Source: SZUA-430 sp041477875
GTDB taxonomy: Bacteria > Pseudomonadota > Alphaproteobacteria > Micropepsales > Micropepsaceae
Assembly: GCA_041477875.1 (NCBI GenBank)
Contig: JBGOVA010000015.1
Span: 1 to 36,916 of the forward strand
Length of the DNA: 36,916 nucleotides
Direction of reading: 5' to 3'
The notes under the pieces were generated by a model that worked only from the letters and a program-made list of their open reading frames with translations, did no database searches and was not told the DNA's origin. Both the position numbers and the translations under genes were made by a program. Of the stretch, positions 1-7,881 are shown piece after piece. Numbering within the stretch: position 1 is the stretch's first letter; each line of letters begins with the position of its first letter.

Positions 1-603
1 ACCGTGATAGAGGCCGGTGGTGTCGCCCAGACCGACCGTGTTCGCCGTCGAAAACAGGCGGAAGCCGGGGTGCGGCCTGATCACCCGGTTCTGGTCCAGG
101 AGGGTCAGCTTGCCCTCGACCTCGAGCACGCGCTGGATCACGAACATCACGTCCGGCCGCCCGGCGTCGTACTCGTCGAAGACCAGCGCCACCGGATGCT
201 GCAGCGCCCACGGCAGGATGCCTTCGCGGAACTCCGTCACCTGCATGCCTTCGCGCACGACGATCGCGTCTTTGCCGACGAGGTCGATGCGGCTGATGTG
301 GCTGTCGAGGTTGATGCGGATGCACGGCCAATTGAGCCGCGCCGCAACCTGCTCGATATGCGTCGACTTGCCGGTGCCGTGATAGCCCTGGATCATGACG
401 CGCCGATTGAACGCAAAGCCGGCGAGGATGGCGAGCGTCGTCTCGCGGTCGAAGCGATAGGCCAGGTCGAGGTCCGGCACATACTCGTTGCGCTTCGAGA
501 AGGCGGGCACCTTCATCGAGACGTCGATGCCGAATGCCTTCTTGGCGTCGACAGTGGTGTCGGGCTGGCTGTCTGCAGCCAGTCCGTTTTGCGTCGTGGT
601 CAT
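1..603 (-). CDS. cobS: Cobaltochelatase subunit CobS, N-terminal part (cut by window edge)
   Basis: The 201 codons present encode the start of an AAA+ ATPase. The Walker A loop GYHGTGKST lies at residues 73-81 and the Walker B motif LVFDEYDA at 140-147. Flanking text (VPAFSKRNEYVPDLD near 33-47 and FSTANTVGLGDTTGLYHG at the cut) is typical of CobS. In the aerobic cobalamin pathway CobS works with CobT and CobN to insert cobalt into hydrogenobyrinic acid a,c-diamide, with ATP hydrolysis driving the chelatase. The family is about 330 residues long, so roughly the last 130 are outside the window, as would be cobT, which usually follows. The start at 603 is the first ATG and gives a normal CobS N-terminus. 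The J-protein gene ends 86 bp upstream on the same strand, so co-transcription is possible. Family assignment is confident; the function of the truncated part is inferred. Confidence 0.93.
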   Translation of the reverse strand, partial: MTTTQNGLAADSQPDTTVDAKKAFGIDVSMKVPAFSKRNEYVPDLDLAYRFDRETTLAILAGFAFNRRVMIQGYHGTGKSTHIEQVAARLNWPCIRINLDSHISRIDLVGKDAIVVREGMQVTEFREGILPWALQHPVALVFDEYDAGRPDVMFVIQRVLEVEGKLTLLDQNRVIRPHPGFRLFSTANTVGLGDTTGLYHG

Positions 604-689
604 GCGTTCAGGCTTTCGTTGGTAATAGCGTTCGCAACCCTCATACCGCCCCCGGGGAGTGCGGTGGAAGTGCGTTCCGTCAAATCATC

Positions 690-1322
690 TCAAGAATAGC
701 CGGATGAGCGCAGCTGCCCATAGGCTTTGACGACTTGACGCAGGCGCTCTTCCGAGCCGCGATCGCCGCCATTGGCGTCGGGATGGAAGCGTTTAACCAA
801 TTCCTTAAAGCGCGATTTCACGTCCTGCAAGGTCGCGTCGGGCTCGAGATTGAGTGTTTCGAGGCTCGTCCGCTGCATCTTGGTCAGCCGGCGTTCCGCC
901 GTGCCGTAACGTTTCGCCTCGTCGCCGCCCCGGGGCTGGCCGGTAGGCCCGTCGTCGAAGATCACGAACGGGTCGACATACGCGCCGCGGAAGTAGAATT
1001 GCAGCTTGGGATTGGGCCCCCCCTTGGTGTGATCGCTGATCTTCCAGGTCGGCCTCAAGCCCGTCAGCGTCGCCCGCTGATAGGCGTCGATCTGGTCCGG
1101 CGTCATGCCTTTGAAGAAGTCCCAGGCCAGATTGTACTCGCGCACATGTTCCATGCAGAACCAGTAGTACTCGTTCAGCGAGTTCCGGCTCTTGGGCGCC
1201 CGATGCTCGCCGAAGCCCGCGCAGCCCGGCTTGTCGCAGACGCGCGTGGGCTTGATCACAGGCTGGCGCTTCACGCGCAGGTCCTGTGCCCATTTTGACG
1301 CTTGTTTCGTTCCTTCGCCCAT
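690..1322 (-). CDS. J-domain protein with C-terminal DnaJ domain
   Basis: A 210-residue protein with a J domain at the C-terminus (about residues 153-209). The HPD motif that stimulates DnaK ATPase is at 180-182 within FHPDANGG. The N-terminal 150 residues are not a known DnaJ region: they carry Cys29, Cys34, His40, Cys56 and His59, spaced in a way that could bind a metal, followed by a hydrophobic, aromatic stretch. Architectures with the J domain last are common in alphaproteobacterial genes of this type near cobS and bolA. The frame is open up to 1391, but the start at 1322 (MGEGTKQASKW) is preferred because it follows a GAGG sequence and leaves a short 67-bp divergent gap to bolA. It is probably a specialised DnaK co-chaperone; the client is unknown. 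Confidence 0.85.
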   Translation of the reverse strand: MGEGTKQASKWAQDLRVKRQPVIKPTRVCDKPGCAGFGEHRAPKSRNSLNEYYWFCMEHVREYNLAWDFFKGMTPDQIDAYQRATLTGLRPTWKISDHTKGGPNPKLQFYFRGAYVDPFVIFDDGPTGQPRGGDEAKRYGTAERRLTKMQRTSLETLNLEPDATLQDVKSRFKELVKRFHPDANGGDRGSEERLRQVVKAYGQLRSSGYS

Positions 1323-1389
1323 CGCCCTCAAGTATGGGAACGAGCGGTTAAGAAGACAAGAAAACCTCTCGCTTGACATCGCCCCGGAC

Positions 1390-1692
1390 ATGACTCACAC
1401 GCTGGTTCGCATGGGCATGGTGGAAACCATACGGACAAAGCTCGAAGCCGCTTTTGCGCCGTCGCACCTCGACGTGCGCGATGAGTCGTCGCTGCACCAC
1501 GGTCACGCCGGTTCGCGCGAAGGCGGCGAAACACACTTTCGTGTGGCAATCGTGTCAAATGTCTTCGAAGGGCTCTCGCGCGTCGAACGCCACCGCCGCG
1601 TTCACGACGTGCTCGACGCCGAGCTCAAGGACAGGGTCCACGCGCTCGCGCTGACGCTGCTCACGCCCGAAGAAGCGTCACGCCGTATGTGA
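1390..1692 (+). CDS. bolA: BolA family protein
   Basis: A 100-residue protein with the BolA fold. It contains the conserved core around HFRVAIVSNVFEGLSRVERHR (about residues 49-69), including the RHR segment, and ends with the usual HALALTLLTPEE-type tail. BolA proteins bind [2Fe-2S] clusters together with monothiol glutaredoxins and influence iron homeostasis, stress response and cell shape. The start at 1390 gives MTHTLVRMGMVETI; in-frame ATGs at 1411 and 1417 are alternatives because many relatives start just before VETIR. The gene is divergent from the J-protein gene. Its last 15 bp overlap the 3' end of the convergent CBS-domain transporter gene. Family call is firm; the exact role in this organism is inferred. 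Confidence 0.92.
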   Translation: MTHTLVRMGMVETIRTKLEAAFAPSHLDVRDESSLHHGHAGSREGGETHFRVAIVSNVFEGLSRVERHRRVHDVLDAELKDRVHALALTLLTPEEASRRM

Positions 1693-3027
1693 CGCCGCTT
1701 GCGCTGCGACCTGTTGCGGCGGCGTGACGCGCAAGGCCGTGATCTGATTGCGCTGCCGGCGCAGGATCTCGAACTTGAACCCGTGAAAGCTGAACACCTG
1801 ACCGATATCGGGAATGGTCTGCGCCTCGTGGATCACCAGACCCGCGATCGTCGTCGCCTCTTGGTCCGGCAGGTTCCAGTTCATGACCCGGTTCAATTCG
1901 CGAATCGTCACCCAGCCGTCGACGTTCGTCGTCCCGTCCGGCTGCTGACGGATGCCCGAGACGGGAAGGTCGTGCTCGTCGCGGATTTCGCCGACGATTT
2001 CCTCCAGGATGTCCTCAAGCGTGATGAGGCCCTGCAGCGCGCCGTACTCGTCGACGACCAGCGCGAAGTGCGTGCGGCGCTGCAAAAAGGCGCGCAGCTG
2101 ATCGCCGAGCGGCGTCGTGTCGGGAATAAACCAAGGCTTCCCCGCCAGCGCCATGACGTTGACGGCCTTGATGTTCCCCTGGTTGCGCGACAGGGCCCTG
2201 AGCAGGTCTTTGGCGTGCAACACGCCGATGATGTTGTCCAAGTCGCCTTTGTAGACCGGCAGCCGGGTATGCGGCTGCGACAGCACCCGGTCCAGCATCT
2301 CTTCCGGCGCGAGATCGCCGTCGATCATCGTCATGTTCTTGCGGTGGATCATCACGTCCGCGACCTGAAGGTCCTTCAGGTCCAGAATGCCGCCGAGCAT
2401 GTTGCGGTCCGAGGTCCCCACCGCACCCTGGATGTGATGGAGGTCGATCGCGCCGCGCAGCTCCTCGTGCGCCGCTTCCGCGGCTTCCTCCCTGTCCTCG
2501 ACGAGCCCCTGCGATTTGACGCCCATCGCCTTCAGCATGATCGCCACGAGCCATGCCACGGCGTCGACGATCGGCGAGAATACGACGACGGCGTAGCGGA
2601 CCGCGCGCCCCACACGCAATGCCATGGAGTCCGCGTTGGTAATGGCGTAGGTCTTCGGCAGCACCTCGCAAAAGACGAGCACGAGCGCCGTCGTGATCAG
2701 GGTGGCCGCGGCGACGCCGGCATTTCCAAAGATCGTCAGCAGAACGGTGGTGACGAGCGCCGAGGACGCGATGTTCACGAAGGTGTTGCCGAGCAACACC
2801 GTCCCCACCATCTGTTCGCGATGCTTCATCAACCAGTTGACGTGCTTGGCGCGTGGCTCGCCGTCTTTTTCGAGCTGATGCATGCGCGCGCGCGACGCCG
2901 CGGTCATCGCGGTTTCCGAACCGGAAAAGAACGCCGAAAATATCATCAGCACGACCGTGATCACGATCGAAGCCAAGAGATCGCCGGTCGAAAGCACATC
3001 GGGTGCTGCTACAAAGCCTTCTTCCAT
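1678..3027 (-). CDS. HlyC/CorC (TlyC) family CBS-domain membrane protein
   Basis: A 449-residue protein with the standard three-part architecture. A DUF21/CNNM transmembrane region spans about residues 15-195 and contains the SGSETAMTAASRARM motif near 35-49. A CBS pair follows (about 215-330; DVMIHRKNMTMID begins the first and VVDEYGALQGLITLEDILEEIVGEI lies in the second). A CorC_HlyC domain ends the protein (about 345-430). Members are linked to magnesium and cobalt efflux or tolerance; the old hemolysin name is misleading. The start is 15 bp downstream of the aroB stop, so it is the third gene of an aroK-aroB operon, a familiar alphaproteobacterial order. The 3' end overlaps convergent bolA by 15 bp. 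The transported ion cannot be read from sequence. Confidence 0.92.
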   Translation of the reverse strand: MEEGFVAAPDVLSTGDLLASIVITVVLMIFSAFFSGSETAMTAASRARMHQLEKDGEPRAKHVNWLMKHREQMVGTVLLGNTFVNIASSALVTTVLLTIFGNAGVAAATLITTALVLVFCEVLPKTYAITNADSMALRVGRAVRYAVVVFSPIVDAVAWLVAIMLKAMGVKSQGLVEDREEAAEAAHEELRGAIDLHHIQGAVGTSDRNMLGGILDLKDLQVADVMIHRKNMTMIDGDLAPEEMLDRVLSQPHTRLPVYKGDLDNIIGVLHAKDLLRALSRNQGNIKAVNVMALAGKPWFIPDTTPLGDQLRAFLQRRTHFALVVDEYGALQGLITLEDILEEIVGEIRDEHDLPVSGIRQQPDGTTNVDGWVTIRELNRVMNWNLPDQEATTIAGLVIHEAQTIPDIGQVFSFHGFKFEILRRQRNQITALRVTPPQQVAAQAASHTA

Positions 3028-3042
3028 GACAAAGCTTCTCGT

Positions 3043-4170
3043 TCAGGATGTGGCTGCGGAACGCCTCAAGGCGTCGCTTAGGACGGCTCGCACGGCCGCG
3101 ACGTCGACATCGCTCGCGACGAACGCCTGCCCGACGCCGCGCGCGAGGACGAAGACGAGCTTGCCGTCCGAGGCTTTTTTGTCTTGGCGCATGATCTCGA
3201 TCAAATCGTCCTCGGTCGCGCCGAGTTCGGGCAGCTCGGCGATCGATGTCGGCAGGCCGGCGGCGGCGAACCAGCGGCGAACCCGCACCACGTCGTCCGT
3301 GGGCGAAAGCTTCAGCCGCGCCGACAAGTCGAACGCGAGGCAGCACCCGACGGCGACCGCTTCGCCGTGCAGCACCTTGCCCGAATACCCGGAACACGCC
3401 TCGACCGCGTGCGCAAACGTGTGACCGAGATTGAGGAGCGCGCGCGCCCCCGCCTCGCGCTCGTCCGCCTCGACGACGCGCGCCTTCATCTTGCACGACT
3501 GCACGATGGCGCGCGTGCGCACGGGGCCCGGCTCGTTCAGAATCGCGCTGGCGTTTTCCCCAACCCACTGGGCAAACGCCGCGTCGCCGATCAGCCCATA
3601 CTTCAACACCTCGGCATAACCCGCGCGCAATTCTCGCGCGGGCAGGGTGTTGAGCACGGCGGTATCGGCCAGCACCAGGCAGGGCTGATGAAACAGCCCA
3701 ACGAGATTCTTGCCTTGCGGCGTATCGATGGCGGTCTTGCCGCCGACTGAGGAATCGACCTGCGCGAGCAGCGTCGTCGGCACCTGCACATAGTCGACGC
3801 CGCGCTTGACGATGCCGGCCGCAAACCCCGCAAGATCGCCGATCACCCCGCCGCCGAGCGCAACGACGAGGTCGCCGCGCTCGACATTGGCGTCCAGCAT
3901 CTGCCCGACAAGCTGCTCGAGGATCGCAAAGCTCTTGGTCGCTTCCCCGGGGGGCAGGATCGAAGCGTCATGCCGGATGCCGCGCGCATCGAGCGAGCGC
4001 GTCAGCGCGGCGAGATGAAGGCGTGCGACATGCTCGTCGGTGACGACGAACACCCGCTTGCCGCGCTTCAGCGCAACGATCTCCTCGCCGGCGGCGGCAA
4101 GCGTGCCCGCGCCGACCACGATGTCATACGCGCGACCCGCAAGATCGACGCGCAATCGCTCCACGCTCAT
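3043..4170 (-). CDS. aroB: 3-dehydroquinate synthase
   Basis: AroB catalyses the second shikimate-pathway step, converting DAHP to 3-dehydroquinate with NAD+ and a divalent metal in the cytoplasm. The 375-residue length is normal. The NAD-binding glycine motif ALGGGVIGDLAGF is at about 104-116, and PTTLLAQVDSSVGGKTAID is at about 131-149. Likely metal ligands are Glu187 (GYAEVLKYG), His250 (LGHTFAHA) and His268 (HGEAVAVG), assigned by position in the family motifs. The start ATG overlaps the stop of aroK by four bases (ATGA), indicating translational coupling. The CBS-domain transporter gene follows after 15 bp. No odd features were seen. Confidence 0.97.
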   Translation of the reverse strand: MSVERLRVDLAGRAYDIVVGAGTLAAAGEEIVALKRGKRVFVVTDEHVARLHLAALTRSLDARGIRHDASILPPGEATKSFAILEQLVGQMLDANVERGDLVVALGGGVIGDLAGFAAGIVKRGVDYVQVPTTLLAQVDSSVGGKTAIDTPQGKNLVGLFHQPCLVLADTAVLNTLPARELRAGYAEVLKYGLIGDAAFAQWVGENASAILNEPGPVRTRAIVQSCKMKARVVEADEREAGARALLNLGHTFAHAVEACSGYSGKVLHGEAVAVGCCLAFDLSARLKLSPTDDVVRVRRWFAAAGLPTSIAELPELGATEDDLIEIMRQDKKASDGKLVFVLARGVGQAFVASDVDVAAVRAVLSDALRRSAATS

Positions 4171-4742
4171 GAAGATGCTTTTACGCCAAGCGAGGCCAGG
4201 TGGCTCAGGATTTGTTGAACCACCGTGTCATGCGGCCCGCCGTTGGAATCGACCGTCATGTCGGCCTCGGCATAGATCGGGTAGCGCTCGGCCATCAGCT
4301 TTTCCATCGTCGCGCGCGGGTCGCCGTTCTTGAGCAAGGGGCGGGTGGGGCGCTTCGTGACGCGCTCCATCAAAAGGCCGATGTCCGCCCTGAGCCAGAT
4401 CGAGAGGCCCTGATGCTTGATCAGCGCCCGGGTCGTCGGGTCCATGAATGCGCCGCCGCCGGTGGCAAGCACGTGGCGGGGTCCCCTCAGCAGGCGCGCG
4501 ATGACCTTCCGCTCGCCGTCCCGGAACGCCGCCTCGCCATAACTCTCGAAGAAATCCGAAATCGAACAGCCTGCCGCAGCCTCGATTTCCTGGTCCGCGT
4601 CGTGGAACGGAAGACGCAGAGCGTTCCCCAGTCGGCGCCCGACCGTGCTCTTCCCCGCCCCCATCAGACCAACCAGCACCAAAGAGCGCTCGGCCAGCGG
4701 GGGACCTTTCTCTGGGATTTCCGTTTGTTCGTGCACCTGCAT
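4167..4742 (-). CDS. aroK: Shikimate kinase
   Basis: A 191-residue P-loop kinase that phosphorylates shikimate to shikimate 3-phosphate. Walker A GLMGAGKST is at 25-33. The substrate-binding HDADQEIE segment follows at about 47-54, then the ATGGGAF motif near 93-99 and the LID-like RPTRPLL segment near 132-138. The roughly 18-residue extension before the core is common in alphaproteobacteria. The start at 4742 is the only convincing ATG. The gene leads the aroK-aroB-transporter operon and overlaps aroB by four bases. It is divergent from the small membrane-protein gene at 4838, and the 95-bp gap should contain promoters for both; I see no strong consensus there. Confidence 0.97.
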   Translation of the reverse strand: MQVHEQTEIPEKGPPLAERSLVLVGLMGAGKSTVGRRLGNALRLPFHDADQEIEAAAGCSISDFFESYGEAAFRDGERKVIARLLRGPRHVLATGGGAFMDPTTRALIKHQGLSIWLRADIGLLMERVTKRPTRPLLKNGDPRATMEKLMAERYPIYAEADMTVDSNGGPHDTVVQQILSHLASLGVKASS

Positions 4743-4837
4743 ATTGTTCTATCCGTCCGGAATCAGCATGTACATGAAGTGGTTGAGGCCCGCCAGTCAG
4801 GCGCAATTCGGCTAAAACGTGCAAAAGGGGATCGGGA

Positions 4838-5026
4838 GTGGCGCGCAGGCGGCATTATCGCGACTATGATCGACCGAGCGGGCTGGTCCAGCTCGGCCGG
4901 CTCGTCATCGCGGCTGTAATTTTGCTGGCATTGGGCGCCGGCGGCTTGGCTTATTATGCGTCGACCCTAACGCCTGAGCGCCACAAGGTGGAAAAGGTTC
5001 TGCCCGATGACCGGTTCCCGCGTTAA
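4838..5026 (+). CDS. Small single-pass membrane protein, function unknown
   Basis: A 62-residue protein starting at a GTG preceded by an AAGGGG ribosome-binding-like sequence. A basic N-terminus (MARRRHYRDYDR) precedes one hydrophobic helix (about residues 18-40, LGRLVIAAVILLALGAGGLA), then a short charged tail. The positive-inside rule predicts the N-terminus in the cytoplasm and the tail in the periplasm. The last 20 bp overlap the start of the next gene, and the chain continues with a 4-bp overlap into xerD, so the three genes look translationally coupled. I do not recognise a named family. It may assist the exported 617-residue protein that follows; that is inference from position only. 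Confidence 0.72.
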   Translation: MARRRHYRDYDRPSGLVQLGRLVIAAVILLALGAGGLAYYASTLTPERHKVEKVLPDDRFPR

Positions 5027-6860
5027 CACTCTTTCGTTGGCGCTCGTTCTTTCCCTGACTTTCGCGCTTGCCGCCAGAGCGGAAACGCCTGAGGCGGGAC
5101 CCGCCTCCGCGCCGCCGCGCGGCCTGTCCCCGCCACCGGAATCGAGTCCGCCGAGCAACACTTCCCCTTCGACCGAAGACACTGCACCGGCGAAGAAGCC
5201 GACGGGAACCGAAGCCTGGCAATCGCCATCGGAACAGACGGTCCCCGACAAACCCGGACAGCCCTCCGGGCCGCGCGTCACTGTTTCCGGCCTGACGGCG
5301 ATCGACCCCTCTGCTGGCGGACTGCTCGCCTCGGGGTCCGGCGGATTCAATTCCAACCTATGGGCGGGAAGCCCGCGCTCTGCAATCGTATCGCGCTTGA
5401 CGCAATTGCCCTCGGCGCCGAATTCGCCCGCGATGCAATCGCTGTTGCGCCGTTTGCTGCTGACCGCGGCAACGCCGCCCGAAGGCGCCGCGCCGCCTGA
5501 GGAACCGTCGCTCTTGGCGTTGCGCGTGTCGAAGCTCGTCGCCAACGGTTGGATCGGCGAAGCCGAGGCGCTGGCATCGCGCAGCCCGCGCGATGATTCG
5601 TATGCGCGCCAGGTCTGGGCGGAGTCGCTCTTGCTTCAAGGGCGCGAAGGCGACGCCTGCGGCGACGCGACCTCGCTTCGCCAGTCGGCGAACGACCCTT
5701 ATTGGCTAAAACTCCGCGTGCTTTGTTACATCCTGCAGGACGATACCCAGGCTGCGACGTTGACGCTCGACGTGATGCGCGAGCGCAGCGTCGCGGACGA
5801 CGCGTTCTTCGCGCTGGCGACGGCATTGACCGAAGGCGGGACGCCGCAAGTGACGGCGCTTCCCGCACCCTCAGGCATTCATCTGGCACTCCTGCGCCGC
5901 GCCAACAAAGCGCCGCCCGCGGCGATTGCGGGCTGGGTCCCGGCGACCAACCTCCTCTCGCAAGCCTCGGGCGACGCGAATGTCAGGCTCGCCGCCGCAG
6001 AGCGCGCCGCCGTCGCGGGCCTGCTCCCGGCCGACCAACTGCGCGCGATCTACGACGCCGAGCAATTCACGCCCGATCAACTCGACGACCCGGAAGAATC
6101 GGCGGCGAAGCTTCCACCCCCGCGCGCCAATGCGCTCTACTACCAGTCGATCGCGAAACGCACGCTCCCCGCAGCGCGCGCTGCCGCCTTCGCCGCGGCA
6201 CTCCAGCGCGCCGAATCGCAAAACCGCTTCGCGCTCTTCGCCGAGGTGACAAGCGACGTCGCGCTTCAGATCAAGCCGTCGCCCCAGACCGCATGGCTTG
6301 CCCCATACATCGCGCGCGTCCTTTTCTATACGGGCAACGACAAAGCCGCCGAACAATGGTTCATGGTTTTAACCGGGCCGACCGACGGGCCGACGCTCAA
6401 CGCGCTTCAACTTCATACGGGCCTCGTTCGGCCTTCGCCCGAACACCTCGCGCGCATGCAGGGCGCGATGACCTGGCTCGGCCAGAACGCTCTTCTGGCG
6501 GGCGGCGCGAAGGATTGGCTGATGGAACGGGCCACGCGCGAAATCCCGCTCCTCGATGCGCTCGGCTACATTGTACCGCCGGATGCGCAGTGGGCCGTCT
6601 CCGCGACCACGGCCGGCGTCTCGCCTTCGGGCCCCTCGGCTGAAGCGCTGTCTGCAATCTCGCGCTCCGCGCAGGACGGCAAGCTCGGCGAAACGCTGCT
6701 CGACGCGCTTATCGCATTGGGCCCGGGTGGGCCGACCCGCGCGCAAGGCCAAACGGTCACGCGCGTCGTCAAGGCCTTGATGGCGGTGGGCCTGCGCGAC
6801 GAAGCGCGCGCAATTGCGATCGAGGCTGTGCTCGGCGCTCCCGTGCGTCTGCGCAAATGA
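5007..6860 (+). CDS. Large exported protein of unknown function upstream of xerD
   Basis: A 617-residue protein with a clear N-terminal signal sequence: a hydrophobic run (about residues 8-24) ending in an Ala-x-Ala type site (LAARAE, cleavage expected near 25). A Pro/Ser-rich, probably disordered stretch (about 26-95) follows. The rest is an Ala- and Leu-rich region of repeated short helices resembling TPR-like or alpha-solenoid folds, without a motif I can name. No membrane segment other than the signal peptide is evident, so it is probably periplasmic. It overlaps the preceding small membrane-protein gene by 20 bp and xerD by four bases. Proteins of this type beside xerD in alphaproteobacteria are usually annotated only as hypothetical. 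No function is assigned here. Confidence 0.82.
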   Translation: MTGSRVNTLSLALVLSLTFALAARAETPEAGPASAPPRGLSPPPESSPPSNTSPSTEDTAPAKKPTGTEAWQSPSEQTVPDKPGQPSGPRVTVSGLTAIDPSAGGLLASGSGGFNSNLWAGSPRSAIVSRLTQLPSAPNSPAMQSLLRRLLLTAATPPEGAAPPEEPSLLALRVSKLVANGWIGEAEALASRSPRDDSYARQVWAESLLLQGREGDACGDATSLRQSANDPYWLKLRVLCYILQDDTQAATLTLDVMRERSVADDAFFALATALTEGGTPQVTALPAPSGIHLALLRRANKAPPAAIAGWVPATNLLSQASGDANVRLAAAERAAVAGLLPADQLRAIYDAEQFTPDQLDDPEESAAKLPPPRANALYYQSIAKRTLPAARAAAFAAALQRAESQNRFALFAEVTSDVALQIKPSPQTAWLAPYIARVLFYTGNDKAAEQWFMVLTGPTDGPTLNALQLHTGLVRPSPEHLARMQGAMTWLGQNALLAGGAKDWLMERATREIPLLDALGYIVPPDAQWAVSATTAGVSPSGPSAEALSAISRSAQDGKLGETLLDALIALGPGGPTRAQGQTVTRVVKALMAVGLRDEARAIAIEAVLGAPVRLRK

Positions 6861-7789
6861 CATCGAGAGCCGATACCGGCTTGCACCATCTCGAAGCCTT
6901 TCTGGAGATGTTGAGTGCCGAGCGTGGCGCGGCGGTCCACACACTCGACGCCTATCGCCGCGACCTGCTCGACTACGCGGGCTTCCTGCGCCGACGATCG
7001 CGCGGCCTTGCGAACGGAACGGCCGCCGACATTCGCGGCTATCTCGCGACGCTCTCCCAAGCGGGCCTCAAACCCTCGACTCAGGCGCGCCGTCTCTCCG
7101 CCCTGCGCCAGCTCCACCGTTTTCTGCTCGACGAAGGCGTGCGCAAGGACGATCCGACATCGGCGATCGAATCGCCGAAGCGCGGCCGCCCGCTGCCCAA
7201 GATCGTGACCGAAGCCCAAACCCACGCCCTGATCGACGCCGCGAGCGCGGTCGACGGGCCCGAAGCCGTCCGCCTGCTCTGCATCGTCGAACTGCTCTAC
7301 GCTTCGGGCTTGCGCGTCTCCGAATTGGTGACGCTGCCGCTGACGGCGGTTGCCGGCGAGCGGCGCATGTTGCTCGTCAAGGGCAAGGGCGGAAAAGAAC
7401 GATTGGTCCCCTTGGGCGCGCCGGCGCGCGAAGCGATCAACGCCTATCTAAAAGTGCGCGCGCGATTCCTGCCGGCCGGCGAACGCGCCCAACGTTTCCT
7501 CTTTCCGTCGCGTGGAAGTGAAGGTCACCTCACGCGCCGGCGCGTCGCACAGTTGATGAAAGACCTCGCGATTAAGGCAGGGGTCGATCCGCGGAAATTA
7601 TCCCCACACGTTCTTCGCCACGCTTTCGCGAGCCACCTGGTCGCGCACGGCGCCGACTTGCGCAGCGTTCAGCAGCTCTTGGGTCACGCCAACATCGCGA
7701 CGACGCAAATCTATACCCACGTTCAAGATGAACGTTTACGCCGCCTGGTCGCGGAAAAGCATCCTCTCGCGGTGCGTCGCAAGCGTTGA
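6857..7789 (+). CDS. xerD: Tyrosine recombinase XerD
   Basis: A 310-residue site-specific tyrosine recombinase. The N-terminal SAM-like DNA-binding domain covers about 8-95 and the catalytic domain about 115-300. The catalytic set is complete: Arg153 (ASGLRVSEL), Lys177 (KGKGGKER), His251 and Arg254 (HVLRHAFASH), His277 (LLGHANI) and nucleophile Tyr286 (TQIYTHV). XerD acts with XerC at dif, under FtsK control, to resolve chromosome dimers. The call of XerD rather than XerC rests on overall similarity and on the neighbourhood with aroK, which is typical for alphaproteobacterial xerD. The start ATG overlaps the upstream stop by four bases. Confidence 0.92.
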   Translation: MTSRADTGLHHLEAFLEMLSAERGAAVHTLDAYRRDLLDYAGFLRRRSRGLANGTAADIRGYLATLSQAGLKPSTQARRLSALRQLHRFLLDEGVRKDDPTSAIESPKRGRPLPKIVTEAQTHALIDAASAVDGPEAVRLLCIVELLYASGLRVSELVTLPLTAVAGERRMLLVKGKGGKERLVPLGAPAREAINAYLKVRARFLPAGERAQRFLFPSRGSEGHLTRRRVAQLMKDLAIKAGVDPRKLSPHVLRHAFASHLVAHGADLRSVQQLLGHANIATTQIYTHVQDERLRRLVAEKHPLAVRRKR

Positions 7790-7814
7790 CTGTGGGACCC
7801 CGCGAGCCTAGTTT
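7786..7814 (+). promoter_or_regulatory. Candidate sigma-70 promoter for the malyl-CoA lyase gene
   Basis: A TTGACT hexamer at 7786-7791 (5 of 6 to TTGACA) and TAGTTT at 7809-7814 (3 of 6) are spaced by 17 bp, 67 bp before the start codon at 7882. The -35 box overlaps the xerD stop codon. This is a pattern match only. Confidence 0.35.
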
Positions 7815-7881
7815 CCCGCGACTTTTCGGGCGCCCGAACTTGGATTGAGATTGGGCGGAGATCCGAAGGCGGGGCATCCAG

